Origin: ZC4RG29 sp032907565
GTDB taxonomy: Bacteria; Bacteroidota; Bacteroidia; Cytophagales; Cyclobacteriaceae
Reading direction: 5' to 3'
Length of the DNA: 64,000 nt
Assembly: GCA_032907565.1 (NCBI GenBank)
Contig: JAJJPK010000028.1
Location: 1-64,000, forward strand
Position numbers and translations under genes: made by a program. The notes under the pieces are model-generated. The model ran no database searches, was not told where the DNA came from, and saw only the letters and a program-made list of their open reading frames with translations. Shown one piece after another: positions 1-9,250 of this stretch (positions are counted from its first letter, which is position 1; each line of letters starts with the position of its first letter).

Positions 1-199
1 TCACTTCGCTGCGCGCCAATATAAGGTGTACCTCGAAAGGAGATTTCCTGTGGCGCGCGACCATCCCAACATTCTATTCCCGGGGCTGCGCCCCGGGCTA
101 CCGATATGCCGCCCCTGACGGGGCTCTATGCACCCCACCTTTGATCGGGCGACCGGTTACCGTTTACCGATTTTACTATTACCAATCTTTATAATAACT

Positions 200-224
200 G
201 AGACGCACGGCTGTGCGTCTCTAC
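200..224. repeat. GAGACG-type palindromic repeat
   Basis: A perfect inverted repeat with 9-bp arms (200-208 and 213-221) and loop GGCT, followed by TAC, so the right end reads CGTCTCTAC. The same end sequence occurs in the 28-bp palindrome at 40640-40667, which suggests one dispersed family. Confidence 0.6.
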
Positions 225-267
225 TGCACGACACCATTGATTACCGATCACCATTTACCTCATACTC

Positions 268-305
268 CTCACTCTCACTCTCACTCTCACTCTCACACTC
301 ACACT
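268..305. repeat. CTCACT hexamer tandem repeat
   Basis: Four exact CTCACT units at 268-291 followed by degenerate CTCACA/CTCACAC units. A related block (CCTCACTCTCACACTCACAC) lies at about 50890-50910, between mdh and the D-threonine-aldolase-like gene. Confidence 0.75.
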
Positions 306-397
306 GTCCCCTCCACACGCCCCTTAATCCTTTAAAGGGGTCCGGCGCGCGGGTGACCCGATTACCTCACACGCCTCACTCTCACGCTCACGCTGTC

Positions 398-796
398 TCA
401 GTGTACGTCCTGGCCGGTAAAACGGAACTCGAAGCGATCAGCAATGTTTGCTACCTCCTGGATCATCTCTTTGACCAATTCGGGATGCGCGTTGTCGTTC
501 GTGCAGGAGGCCACAACCTTGAGAAAGCTGTCCTCGAGAATAAAGCGGCTGTAGTCAAACTCACCGTTCTTTTCGAGCAGGTCACGAAGGTCGATGCTTT
601 CGTCGAAATCGCAAATCTTGGAAACGAACAACACATGATCCCTGCCGGTTGCCCCGGTGCGGGTGTACGCCAGCACAGTCTGAAATCGTCCGGCGCTAAG
701 AGGAACAACAATAACGGCCTTGGAGTTATCGTAATCCGTGTACTGGCCGCCTACCTCTTCGGCAAACTGGCGCGCATAGTCGAGGACATTAGCCAT
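398..796 (-). CDS. Small conserved-looking cytosolic protein, function unknown
   Basis: A 132-residue acidic protein without signal peptide or membrane segment. It starts MANVLDYARQFAEEVGG and alternates short helices with predicted beta strands (VIVVPL, FQTVLAYTR, VLFVSKI), ending in a helix. This layout resembles small YbjN or type III chaperone-like folds, but I cannot assign a family and claim no function. It is the last gene of a minus-strand run after tamB and the DUF2279 gene, 63 nt downstream of the latter, so co-transcription is likely. The ordered protein pattern and the fit with neighbouring spacing make it a real gene rather than a shadow of the overlapping + strand frame, which is translated repeat. 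Confidence 0.75.
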   Translation of the reverse strand: MANVLDYARQFAEEVGGQYTDYDNSKAVIVVPLSAGRFQTVLAYTRTGATGRDHVLFVSKICDFDESIDLRDLLEKNGEFDYSRFILEDSFLKVVASCTNDNAHPELVKEMIQEVANIADRFEFRFTGQDVH

Positions 797-859
797 AGGT
801 TTGAAGGCATTGGTTATGTGAATGTAACAAAAAGTATGAAAACGGGCTATGCCGCGCGA

Positions 860-1738
860 TCAATAAAACCAGTGAAAGCGCGTTCCCTTGCGGGAAAACT
901 CGACGGTTGGCGATGGGATCTTGATCACGTTCAATAGGGTCAGGACGGTCCGTATTGCTTTTGACCGTGTGGGAATGGCTGTCAGGTCGGGATCCAGGCT
1001 CACATAGTACTGGCGGTAAGGATCGTATCCCATCTTCTCATTTATCACGTCAAGCGCATAGGGCATATCAGCGACGCCATACCCGACGGCGACATTCAGC
1101 CACTTGGGAAAGGTGAAGAATTTGTCTGCATCTACCGATAGCCAGTAGGTCTGTGCATTGTAATCTTTAAGCAGCCGGGCGGCGAATGTGTTGCCCAATG
1201 CCTCGGGACGGATCAGCGGATAATCCGTAGCGTGGTAGGAGAATTTGGGATAAATTCGAATTTCGTTCCAGGCCTTCTTCTGCCCGAAGAAAAGCAACGA
1301 GCCGAGGGCATTCGCTGTGAGGTCGCCTGCCGATGCTCCATAGTCCGACGAAAACCCATCCATAATCTCGATAGGCAGAAGCATGAGGAAGCCCGTAAGG
1401 GCAGCGGGCAAAGCACTCTTATCGTCAGGGACACCACACCATTGAAGCAACTTGTCCGTACCGTAGCTGAGATAGAAAGCTGAAAAGAAGTGCCCGACTT
1501 TATCTACCTGCTTCCATTCCTTTAGGTCGTTGAAAAAGGCAAACGATTGTCGGGACGATTCTTTATACCAAAGGTGATTCAGGCCGGCAAGGCCCGCGCC
1601 GTAGGTCACCGAGCCTGCAATAACCACCGTTCGAAGCCGCCTGTTCCTGACCTCTTCATTCGCCGTCGTGTCCTGGTACTGTGCACGGACACCCAGGACA
1701 AGGGACACCAGGACGACAGAAAGAATAGCGGTCTTCAT
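860..1738 (-). CDS. DUF2279 family exported protein (YfiM-like)
   Basis: A 292-residue protein with a clear signal peptide (residues 1-19, ending VRAQ). The body contains a hydrophobic stretch VDKVGHFFSAFYLSYGTDKLL and the segment LPIEIMDGFSSDYGASAGDLTANALGS, which match the DUF2279/YfiM-like pattern of conserved His, Glu, Asp and Gly-Ala residues in small membrane-embedded helices. The family is common in Bacteroidota and its role is unknown; an outer-membrane or periplasmic location is inferred from the signal peptide and helices. It lies 39 nt downstream of tamB on the same strand, which fits a cell-envelope transcription unit. Confidence 0.8.
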   Translation of the reverse strand: MKTAILSVVLVSLVLGVRAQYQDTTANEEVRNRRLRTVVIAGSVTYGAGLAGLNHLWYKESSRQSFAFFNDLKEWKQVDKVGHFFSAFYLSYGTDKLLQWCGVPDDKSALPAALTGFLMLLPIEIMDGFSSDYGASAGDLTANALGSLLFFGQKKAWNEIRIYPKFSYHATDYPLIRPEALGNTFAARLLKDYNAQTYWLSVDADKFFTFPKWLNVAVGYGVADMPYALDVINEKMGYDPYRQYYVSLDPDLTAIPTRSKAIRTVLTLLNVIKIPSPTVEFSRKGTRFHWFY

Positions 1739-1777
1739 TTCTACTTCGGTATTTTTGACGTCTGAAAAGCAGTTTCA

Positions 1778-4700
1778 CTAGTTATTTCGCATAGCCTCTG
1801 GGTTTAACTCCTCTTCGACGCTGTCCTCTTCGCGTCGGGCGGGAGCCGTGTTCCTGTTCTTACGGGCAATACGAATCAGGTCCCTGAAGTCGTTGAAACT
1901 TTGGACGTGCTGAAGGCTTACTCCAGTTGTGAAATACTGGTTATTTACGGATGTTGAGAGCTGGTTGTAGTTGGTGCGGTTGTACATCTTCACCTTGAAT
2001 TTTCCATCGGCGGTGAGATAATAATCGACAGTCCAATCGCCGGCGACACTCGCAACATTATTTTGGTTATACATGCCATTATACTCCGTATTTCCAAAGG
2101 TGCCGTCCCTTGTGATGCGCAGTCGTCCGTTAAGGAACGTATACGACAACCGCAATTGGAACGTGTTGAAAGCTTCCTGGTCCATCGTACCGAGGTCCAC
2201 ATCAATTTCAAGGTTTTCATCCACCTGGCTCATCCAGTAGCTGAGCTGATTGGATAGCAGTTCACTTACGCTGTTGTATAGCGTACCACTTGTGTTGAAC
2301 GACTCCAGCGGCTGGAACTTTCTCAGCACGATCAGACTGAACACCTGCCTCTTCAATTCCTGTTCGTCGAGCTTGTTCTTGAAAGTATCAAAGACAAATG
2401 ATAGCGGCATGTTCGCGACGCTCACGGTCTGGGGAAGTTCAGGTGCGACAATATCAAATGTAATATCAGGTGCGCGCATTGCTCCCTCCAGGTTCAGCAA
2501 GACTTGAACTGGATATTTTCGTCTCAGCTCAGGGCTTGAAGTCGACGTATTGTCGGCTACAAGGGGAGCAAATGAAGCAAGCTGATTGTACGAAGCGTCG
2601 ATATCCAGACTCGCCCCGTAAGGATCGCCGGACCAGGTGATGCGGCTTCCGGCCTCGATCTCGAATTCTTTATTAATAATGTCGTAAAGAGTAAAATTAT
2701 AGGCTCCTTCTGTGAATTCGATTGTACCAAACATGTTGAATTCACCTTTGGTATCCAATTGCAGTTTGAGATCGCCGTTGCCGCGTCCGCGGATAATGTC
2801 GCCTGACCGGATATCGAAAATAATTTCACAGTAGGCGTCAGGAGTGACATCCAGGAACAGCTCCAGGTTTACGCCGGTGATCGTCACGGGGTCCGCATGC
2901 GACTTGCCGTCGAGGTTCACCACTAGCGTATCTTCCAGGCTCACAAAATTGATGAAGTCCTGTTTTTCGGCAACCTCGGTTCCGCCAATGGGTATAAAAA
3001 TGCGCGTATTCTTTTCGGTACGTGCCAGCGATGTAATCGTCATGTTCCAGACGGGTCCCGTAAAGCGCACTTCGCCTGTCGCGAAGCCCTGTCCATAAAA
3101 GAGTGAATTATCCCGGGGCGTCGTATTGAGCACCATGAAATCGGAAAACGTGGCGCGCAGGTCGACCGCCATGCGGTAGAAGTTGTGGTGTGTGATCTTA
3201 CCCGTGAGTTTTCCCTTATTCCTGTAGACGTCAGTAAGTTCGATATCCCGGAAGTAGATTTCTTCCGGTCGGAGCCCGACGATGCCCGTAAAGTTGTACA
3301 ACGCCTGGGTATAGTTCACCCGGATCTGCCCATTGGCCACGGTGCCTTCACCGCGGATTTCCGGGTCGCGCAACGTTCCCGTGATGAAAAAGCGTCCGGA
3401 TACCGTTCCGTTGATGTCGCTGAGAATCTCTTGCAGGAAAGGCTGAAGGATCCTGAGGTTAGCCTGATCCAGGTTGGCTTCAAGATCCAGAGGCTGCTTA
3501 TTCGATGGTGTATATGATCCATAAAGAGCGACGATACGTTCGTCGTGACGGTCAACACTCAACACCATGTTAAAGCGCCTTTTATCCGGGTCGTACAATG
3601 TGTTCCCCCTGACATCGCCGACGAGAAAGTCGTTAACTGTAAGGCTGTCGATGGCAATCTCGTTCTCGACCGAAAGGCTTCGGTAATAGTTGGACAATTG
3701 TACTTCGGCGTTAAGCGAACCCTTGAAGGTTTTGTTGGTGACAAGGTCGAGGAAGGAAAGGTCCAGTTTGCCAACTTCGAGGTTCAGCACCTGGGTGGAG
3801 TCTTCGGAGATCCGGCCATCGATCCTGACGAACTGGTCGCGGTTGAGAACAGTCAGGTTACGGATATCCACCTCGCGACCGCGAACGACAATCTCGTTTT
3901 CAGGTTCAATATGCCAGTTCCGGTTCAGGATATGAATAGGCGAGGGATGAAACTTGATGCGGGTGCTGTCGACCATAAAGTCGATGCCGCCTTCAAGCTG
4001 CATATAATTGCCACGTGAAATCTGTTCGGCGTCGACGCGGAAATCGATGTGCCGGCGGTCCCAAACACCTTCCGTTACGAGGTTTTCCGTAGCGAGTCCG
4101 GAGCGAAATTGTTGTTGCGCCGAATTGAAGAACGCCAATGCGAGCACGTTTGTACTGTCGGCGATCTTCGACACCGTGAGTTCGGCTTCCGAGTTCAGGA
4201 AACGGTGGCCGCGATAATCGATGGTGTCGACGTGTGAGAATGCCCGGAAGATTGTGGTATATCCAGAAGTAAAGCTTCCTTCTACGCGCGTGTTTTTCGA
4301 GAGCGCGAGATCGAGGGAAAGCAAATCGCTCAGCGGCCCTACATCTTTGATGTCGATATCGAACGCAGCGCGATAGGAGGGAGGAGTTGGACGGCGCGCG
4401 GCGTAGTAGCGACGGATGTCGGCGTCCTGGTTTCTCACATTCAAGGCCATCTCGTGTACAAGTCGGTCAAGGTCGCGGGCCAGGTCTGAGAATTGGTAGT
4501 CGCCCTCAATCAGTGCGTCAAAGAGCGTGGTCTCCAGTTTGACAAATCGTTGCCTTCCTTCCTTTTCCGAAAAGAGATGCACGTTCGTGAGATCCATCTT
4601 TTCACCATCTACATTGATGTGGAAGTCGTGAAGGTCGACGACACCTACGAGGCTGTCCAGTTCCAGGCCGCGGATGTCAACATCCAGCTTGGAGCGCAAG

Positions 4701-6334
4701 TATATGTCGCGCCGCGACAAGTTGATCGCGCGGAGTGCGGCCGTGTCGAGTGTTGCCTGTACTTTGATGATGTTGCGGTTTTCCCGCAGGTCAACTGACC
4801 CTTGTGCGGTGAACCGAAGGTTGGGATCGTTGATGGTCATTGCCCCGCTGAAAAACTGGGAAGCGAAACGGGCGTCTGAAACAATGTTGTGATACGTGTA
4901 ACCTTTAAATCCGAGTGAGCTGATCGTGCCGTTGAGGGAAAACGCGGCTGTCTCCAGCGTCAAACCCGATCCGTCCAGGTTTCCATCGAGGCTGACCTTT
5001 TGGAAGAGCACGGTGTCGCCCAGGTATCGGCCCAGGTCGAAGTTGTCCATACGCAGTTTTCCGATGTACGTCGACTTATCGATATCCTCTTCGTTAATCT
5101 TGAAGTTGATGTCGGATCTGATTTGACCCAGTGGCGTGCTAAATGCGCCATGCGCGACAAAGTCGCTTGGGTACCCCAGGAATTGTCCATTCATCGCGAT
5201 TCGGCCGAACGGTCGGAGTCGCTGCATCGCCTCGTTACTGAAAAGCCACTCGAGGTCGTCGAAGTTCAGGTAAGAGTTGTTCAGGTTGAGGATGATAAAC
5301 GTTTCACTGATTTCCGGCAAGCCGTCCAGGTCGAGTGTGCCAGCGAGCCGTGTCGTGTTGATGCGCGCATCCATGTCCTGTACCATGAACTTGCGCACCC
5401 TTCCGTCAATCACCCCGCTGAAGCGGATAGGGCTACCGATGGCTTCCGTTCCCGGAGCGAACACAGCAAGATCCCTGGGGTGGATAATCGTACTGTCGAG
5501 TCGTGCATGGATACGGACGCGGTTGATGAAATCCCGAAGGTCGCGCTGGCTGTCATAGGCAAAGGCGACGGTGTCCGAAATAAAGCTCTCACCCGCTTTG
5601 AGGTACAGGCCGTTGAACTCCATCGACGACTGCGAGATGCGGAACGATGTCGAGAGTTGGTGAATCGGAAAGCCCGTCTTCTGGTCTTGCAGCAATAGCG
5701 TGCGTACGTCGAACTGCACGGTGTCGCCAGTAGCGAGGAAGTTCTGAATCTGTCCTTCTTCTATGTTGAGGGTAAAGTGATTGTAATCGAAGCCGCGGGC
5801 AATACTGTCGCGATATGGATCGGTATATGTAAATATACTGTTAGCGAGAATGGCTTCGCCAATATTGACGCGGGGATTACGGCCTTCGCCTTCGCCGCGT
5901 GACAGCTTGTTCAGTTCGGAGATAAAAATGTTGATGTTGAGATCGGACGTTGTGTCAGACAGGGGGATCCGGGAGAAGAGGACTTCCGCGCTGTCGAGCA
6001 CGATGGCGTCGACGTTAATGTCACGCTGGTTCAGCAGCTCAGCGAGGTTGAAGTTGATGAGGACGCTTCCGGCGCTGAGCATCTGGTTGCCTTCCGGGTC
6101 GGTGACGGAGAGTCCGCCCAGCTCAAGCCTGTCGAACCATAAGAGGCGGAAGTTGTCAATCCTGGATGTGAAACCGCTGACGTTGGAAAAGTTCCGAAGT
6201 ATCCTTCCGACGATTGCGTTTTGTACCGGAGGCATCTGGAGGATCAGGAAGACGGTGATGAGCAAAAAGAGGAGTCCGGCCAGAGAATAGGCCAATATTT
6301 GCTGAATCCTATTGTTGATAACTTGCAGGTTCAT
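1778..6334 (-). CDS. tamB: TamB-like translocation/assembly module protein (DUF490)
   Basis: A 1518-residue protein with one N-terminal membrane anchor (about residues 13-32) followed by a very long beta-rich region of AsmA/TamB type and a C-terminal TamB (DUF490) domain. The C-terminal part shows the typical features: segments such as GRFFITGTLRDPEIRGEGTV, then LNLEGAMRAPDITFDIVAPE, and a conserved end where LSNQLSYWMSQVDENLEIDVDLG leads into strands ending in a T-x-G-V-S motif. TamB proteins span the periplasm and are thought to help insert outer-membrane proteins or move phospholipids. The start codon is only 11 bp from the tsaD start on the other strand, so both leaders and promoters must be very compact or lie inside the opposing gene. 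Length is normal for Bacteroidota TamB. Confidence 0.9.
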   Translation of the reverse strand: MNLQVINNRIQQILAYSLAGLLFLLITVFLILQMPPVQNAIVGRILRNFSNVSGFTSRIDNFRLLWFDRLELGGLSVTDPEGNQMLSAGSVLINFNLAELLNQRDINVDAIVLDSAEVLFSRIPLSDTTSDLNINIFISELNKLSRGEGEGRNPRVNIGEAILANSIFTYTDPYRDSIARGFDYNHFTLNIEEGQIQNFLATGDTVQFDVRTLLLQDQKTGFPIHQLSTSFRISQSSMEFNGLYLKAGESFISDTVAFAYDSQRDLRDFINRVRIHARLDSTIIHPRDLAVFAPGTEAIGSPIRFSGVIDGRVRKFMVQDMDARINTTRLAGTLDLDGLPEISETFIILNLNNSYLNFDDLEWLFSNEAMQRLRPFGRIAMNGQFLGYPSDFVAHGAFSTPLGQIRSDINFKINEEDIDKSTYIGKLRMDNFDLGRYLGDTVLFQKVSLDGNLDGSGLTLETAAFSLNGTISSLGFKGYTYHNIVSDARFASQFFSGAMTINDPNLRFTAQGSVDLRENRNIIKVQATLDTAALRAINLSRRDIYLRSKLDVDIRGLELDSLVGVVDLHDFHINVDGEKMDLTNVHLFSEKEGRQRFVKLETTLFDALIEGDYQFSDLARDLDRLVHEMALNVRNQDADIRRYYAARRPTPPSYRAAFDIDIKDVGPLSDLLSLDLALSKNTRVEGSFTSGYTTIFRAFSHVDTIDYRGHRFLNSEAELTVSKIADSTNVLALAFFNSAQQQFRSGLATENLVTEGVWDRRHIDFRVDAEQISRGNYMQLEGGIDFMVDSTRIKFHPSPIHILNRNWHIEPENEIVVRGREVDIRNLTVLNRDQFVRIDGRISEDSTQVLNLEVGKLDLSFLDLVTNKTFKGSLNAEVQLSNYYRSLSVENEIAIDSLTVNDFLVGDVRGNTLYDPDKRRFNMVLSVDRHDERIVALYGSYTPSNKQPLDLEANLDQANLRILQPFLQEILSDINGTVSGRFFITGTLRDPEIRGEGTVANGQIRVNYTQALYNFTGIVGLRPEEIYFRDIELTDVYRNKGKLTGKITHHNFYRMAVDLRATFSDFMVLNTTPRDNSLFYGQGFATGEVRFTGPVWNMTITSLARTEKNTRIFIPIGGTEVAEKQDFINFVSLEDTLVVNLDGKSHADPVTITGVNLELFLDVTPDAYCEIIFDIRSGDIIRGRGNGDLKLQLDTKGEFNMFGTIEFTEGAYNFTLYDIINKEFEIEAGSRITWSGDPYGASLDIDASYNQLASFAPLVADNTSTSSPELRRKYPVQVLLNLEGAMRAPDITFDIVAPELPQTVSVANMPLSFVFDTFKNKLDEQELKRQVFSLIVLRKFQPLESFNTSGTLYNSVSELLSNQLSYWMSQVDENLEIDVDLGTMDQEAFNTFQLRLSYTFLNGRLRITRDGTFGNTEYNGMYNQNNVASVAGDWTVDYYLTADGKFKVKMYNRTNYNQLSTSVNNQYFTTGVSLQHVQSFNDFRDLIRIARKNRNTAPARREEDSVEEELNPEAMRNN

Positions 6335-6345
6335 TAATACTGCAC

Positions 6346-7350
6346 ATGGGTCCTGTCATCCTTGCGATTGAGTCTTCTTGTGATGAAACGTCAGCCTCCG
6401 TAATCCGTAACGGCAAGGTACTTAATAATATTATTGCCTCGCAAAATGTGCACCAAAAATATGGAGGCGTGGTGCCCGAGCTCGCATCGCGCGCGCATCA
6501 GCTAAACATCGTTCCCGTTGTCGACCAGGCGCTCTCGGAAGCGGGCATTCTACCCCGTAATTTACAAGCGATTGCCTTTACCCGTGGCCCCGGACTCATG
6601 GGCGCTCTTTTGGTGGGGGTTTCCTTCGCCAAAGGGATGGCGGTGGCGCTGAATCTCCCCCTTATTGAAGTGAACCATATGCAGGCGCACGTGTTGGCGC
6701 ACTTTATCAGCGAACCGCATCCGAAGTTTCCTTTTCTCTGTCTGACGGTCAGCGGAGGGCACACGCAGCTTGTCCGGGTGACATCGCACCTCGAAATGGA
6801 AGTGATCGGCGAAACACAGGATGATGCTGCAGGTGAGGCTTTCGACAAGGCTGCCAAGCTCATGGGGTTGCCGTATCCTGGCGGACCGTTGATCGATCAT
6901 TATGCTGCCCAGGGAAATCCTTCCGCCTTTACCTTTCCGGCGACGAGTATGCCGGGCCTGGACTTTTCCTTCAGCGGAATTAAGACGGCGTTTCTCTACT
7001 TCCTGCGCGACCGCGTGAAGGACGACCCTGATTTCATCAGCAAAAACCTTCCCGACTTGTGTGCAAGTCTGCAGGCCCACCTTGTGGAGATGCTGGTGTC
7101 GAGACTCAAGGAAGCAAGCGACATCACGGGCATACGCGAGATTGCCGTAGCCGGCGGGGTCTCTGCCAACCGCGGCTTGCGAAAACGCCTTGCCGAAATG
7201 GCAGAGACAGAGCAATGGAATCTCTTCATCCCGGAGTTACAGTACTGCACCGACAATGCAGCTATGATTGGCATCGCCGCCCATTATAAATTCCTTGCCG
7301 GAGCGTTCAGCGACCTCAGCGTCGTTCCGCTCGCGCGCATGCCGTTTTGA
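6346..7350 (+). CDS. tsaD: tRNA N6-threonylcarbamoyladenosine transferase TsaD
   Basis: A 334-residue ASKHA-fold enzyme that transfers the threonylcarbamoyl group to A37 of ANN-decoding tRNAs, working with TsaB and TsaE. The N-terminus has the ATP-binding signature ILAIESSCDETSAS, the metal-binding His pair lies in HMQAH, and further motifs include TVSGGHTQL, DDAAGEAFDKAAK, PGGP and VAGGVSANRGLR. Length equals the family norm. The start is fixed by the phosphate motif beginning six residues in. It is divergent from tamB (11 bp between start codons) and begins a + strand run that continues with smpB, so the first two genes both serve translation. Confidence 0.97.
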   Translation: MGPVILAIESSCDETSASVIRNGKVLNNIIASQNVHQKYGGVVPELASRAHQLNIVPVVDQALSEAGILPRNLQAIAFTRGPGLMGALLVGVSFAKGMAVALNLPLIEVNHMQAHVLAHFISEPHPKFPFLCLTVSGGHTQLVRVTSHLEMEVIGETQDDAAGEAFDKAAKLMGLPYPGGPLIDHYAAQGNPSAFTFPATSMPGLDFSFSGIKTAFLYFLRDRVKDDPDFISKNLPDLCASLQAHLVEMLVSRLKEASDITGIREIAVAGGVSANRGLRKRLAEMAETEQWNLFIPELQYCTDNAAMIGIAAHYKFLAGAFSDLSVVPLARMPF

Positions 7351-7396
7351 ATGATGAGCGCAATATTGTAAAATTGATTCAAGAGTGCTGACAGGT

Positions 7397-7858
7397 ATGG
7401 CCGGGCAACGCTTTTCCGACAACATCAACATAAAGAACCGACGTGCTTCGTACGAGTATGAACTGCTCGACAAGTACATAGCGGGCATGGTGTTGAAAGG
7501 TACAGAGATCAAATCCATAAAGGAAGGTAAGGTTAACCTGCAGGACGGATATTGTTATGTAAACAACGGTGAGCTTTTTGTTAAAGGGATCCATATCACA
7601 CCCTATGCGCAGGGCACACACTATAATCATGAGCCGACACGCGAACGCAAACTGTTGCTCAAGAAATCTGAGATAAAGAAGTTGGCGGCAAGAATGGAAG
7701 AAAAGGGACTCACGCTCATTCCGACAAGACTGTTTGTCAACGATCGCGGTCTTGCCAAACTTGAGATTGCGCTCGCACGGGGTAAGAAACTGCACGACAA
7801 ACGGCAGTCGATCCGGGAAAAAGACGTGCAAAGAGAACTGAGCCGGATAAAATTGTGA
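7397..7858 (+). CDS. smpB: SsrA-binding protein SmpB
   Basis: A 153-residue OB-fold protein that binds tmRNA and delivers it to stalled ribosomes. Recognisable segments are NIKNRRASYEYELLDKYIAG, VLKGTEIKSIKEGKVNLQD, the ERKLLLKK segment, the G-x-T-L-I-P strand and the basic C-terminal tail beginning GKKLHDKRQSIREKD. I chose ATG at 7397; an in-frame GTG at 7385 would add four residues (MLTG) that family members do not need. The ssrA RNA gene is not in this window. It is separated by 46 nt from tsaD. Confidence 0.95.
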   Translation: MAGQRFSDNINIKNRRASYEYELLDKYIAGMVLKGTEIKSIKEGKVNLQDGYCYVNNGELFVKGIHITPYAQGTHYNHEPTRERKLLLKKSEIKKLAARMEEKGLTLIPTRLFVNDRGLAKLEIALARGKKLHDKRQSIREKDVQRELSRIKL

Positions 7859-7883
7859 TAGATGGCGACATGAAGAGGCGATT

Positions 7884-8675
7884 ATGAGGAATGCAATGGA
7901 TTACGGCGTTGCCCGTCTGAGTCTGATACCGGTTCGTAGAGACCCTTCCGAAAGATCGGAGCAGGTAACGCAGCTGCTATTCGGTGAACATTACGAAGTA
8001 CTCGAGGCGGATGACCATCGCAATTGGTTCAGGATACGAATCACCCTCGACCAGTATGAAGGATGGATCAGTGCGATACAACACCATTCCGTTTCCCGGG
8101 AATACTTCGACTATAGCAATCACGCCGAGTTTAAGATCACGACCGAACTGACCACGAGCATTCTCTATAACAAGCGGAAACAGTTCATCCTGATGGGGAG
8201 CATTATTCCGATCTCCAGCTCGGAACTTTTCCGCATGGAAGAACAGTTTGCATTCAATGGCGAGGCAAAGAATCTCGGTCAAAAGCGCGACTACGAATTC
8301 CTCAAGTCGACCGCGCTGCGCTACCTGAATGCGCCGTACCATTGGGGAGGAAAGAGCCCCTTTGGTATCGACTGCTCAGGGTTCGTGCAGATGGTATTCC
8401 GGATCTGTGGCTACCGTCTCGACCGCGATTCGATTCAGCAGGTCAGGCAAGGCAGGCCGGTGGATGGTGTGCACGACTGTCAGCCGGGCGACCTCGCGTT
8501 CTTCAGCCGTGGCTCCGATCAGGGCAACCACGTCGGTATCGTTCTGGGGCAGGAAAAGATTATCCATGCCTCGGGTAAGGTACGGGTGGATGACCTCACA
8601 CCGGACGGCATTCGGAATGTCGACCCCGGCCGGATTACCCATGAGTTCGTCCAGGCCAGACGGGTATTGCTCTGA
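7884..8675 (+). CDS. NlpC/P60 family peptidoglycan endopeptidase with SH3 domains
   Basis: A 263-residue protein with N-terminal bacterial SH3-like regions (about residues 5-120) and a C-terminal NlpC/P60 cysteine peptidase domain (about 135-260). The catalytic Cys is C164 in GIDCSGFVQ, the likely His is H216 in NHVGIVL, and H228 in IIHASG is the third polar residue. The layout matches YkfC-type gamma-D-glutamyl-diamino-acid endopeptidases that cut muropeptides. I see no signal peptide, so it may act in the cytoplasm on recycled peptides. An alternative start is ATG at 7896 (MDYGVARL). It follows smpB by 25 nt and is probably co-transcribed. Confidence 0.9.
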   Translation: MRNAMDYGVARLSLIPVRRDPSERSEQVTQLLFGEHYEVLEADDHRNWFRIRITLDQYEGWISAIQHHSVSREYFDYSNHAEFKITTELTTSILYNKRKQFILMGSIIPISSSELFRMEEQFAFNGEAKNLGQKRDYEFLKSTALRYLNAPYHWGGKSPFGIDCSGFVQMVFRICGYRLDRDSIQQVRQGRPVDGVHDCQPGDLAFFSRGSDQGNHVGIVLGQEKIIHASGKVRVDDLTPDGIRNVDPGRITHEFVQARRVLL

Positions 8676-8726
8676 AAATCGCCAACCGGCTTTTGTAACT
8701 TGGAAGTTTGATTCTATATTACCAGC

Positions 8727-9233
8727 ATGATCAGCAGAGTGTTGGTACTGAATCAAGATTTTAGTCCACTCATGGTTTGTTCCGTTGAGCGTGCATTCGT
8801 GCTGGTTTACCTGAAGAAAAGTGAGTTGGTTAAGTCGGCAAACGGGCACCGGTTGCATACCGTCTCGCAGAGTTTCCCGATGCCCTCCGTCATACGACTC
8901 AACCGATACGTTAACGCCCCCTACAAGGGCGTTACGCTTACACGGCAGAATATATTCAAGCGCGATAACTTTGAATGCCAGTACTGTGGCACGCGACGCG
9001 ACCTCACCATCGATCACGTGTTCCCCAAGGGGCGCGGCGGACTCGATACGTGGACGAACCTTGTCACCGCTTGCAAGAAGTGCAATGCGAAGAAGGGGGA
9101 CTTCACACCCGAGGAAGCGCACATGACGCTACGAAGAAAACCTTACAAGCCCTCTTACGCGATTTTTCTCAAAGATCAACTGAACGGTCAGGCCGATGAG
9201 TGGGATGCCTTTCTCAACGGCCACCAGTACTGA
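8727..9233 (+). CDS. HNH endonuclease domain protein
   Basis: A 168-residue protein with an N-terminal region (ISRVLVLNQDFSPLMVCSVE) typical of a widespread HNH family and a C-terminal zinc-supported HNH motif: C84/C87 in CQYC, D96-H97 in LTIDHVFPKGRGG, and C116/C119 in CKKC followed by N120. All metal and catalytic residues appear intact. The family is conserved across many bacteria as a chromosomal gene outside mobile elements, and its cellular job is not established. No intron, transposase or toxin partner lies next to it. It sits 51 nt after the NlpC/P60 gene. Confidence 0.9.
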   Translation: MISRVLVLNQDFSPLMVCSVERAFVLVYLKKSELVKSANGHRLHTVSQSFPMPSVIRLNRYVNAPYKGVTLTRQNIFKRDNFECQYCGTRRDLTIDHVFPKGRGGLDTWTNLVTACKKCNAKKGDFTPEEAHMTLRRKPYKPSYAIFLKDQLNGQADEWDAFLNGHQY

Positions 9234-9250
9234 GGGGCTCCATGTAGATC

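Larger units (their letters stand above)
1..397. repeat. Repeat-rich intergenic region at the left edge
   Basis: No convincing gene lies here. From left to right it holds a GC hairpin at 79-97 (arms CCCGGGGC and GCCCCGGG, loop TGC), a second small hairpin at 111-124 (GCCCC/GGGGC), scattered TTACCGAT-like words at about 150-250, a perfect hairpin at 200-221 (arms GAGACGCAC and GTGCGTCTC, 4-nt loop), and a CTCACT hexamer tandem at 268-291 that decays into CTCACAC and CTCACGC words up to about 395. An open frame crosses the region on the + strand, but its Ser-Leu and Ser-His runs are only the translated hexamer. The composition is that of dispersed intergenic repeat debris. The small gene on the minus strand ends at 398. 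Confidence 0.7.

Noticed and set aside
128..937. Long + strand open frame across the left-edge repeats and two minus-strand genes
   Set aside because: Its N-terminal half translates the CTCACT tandem (Ser-Leu/Ser-His runs) and the rest is antisense to better supported genes with signal peptide or ordered fold.
5000..5698. 232-codon open frame opposite tamB, and similar long frames opposite tsaD, mdh, dehydrogenase and fabF genes
   Set aside because: Antisense frames in a moderately GC-rich genome are common; none shows a signal peptide, a recognisable domain or credible spacing to neighbours.
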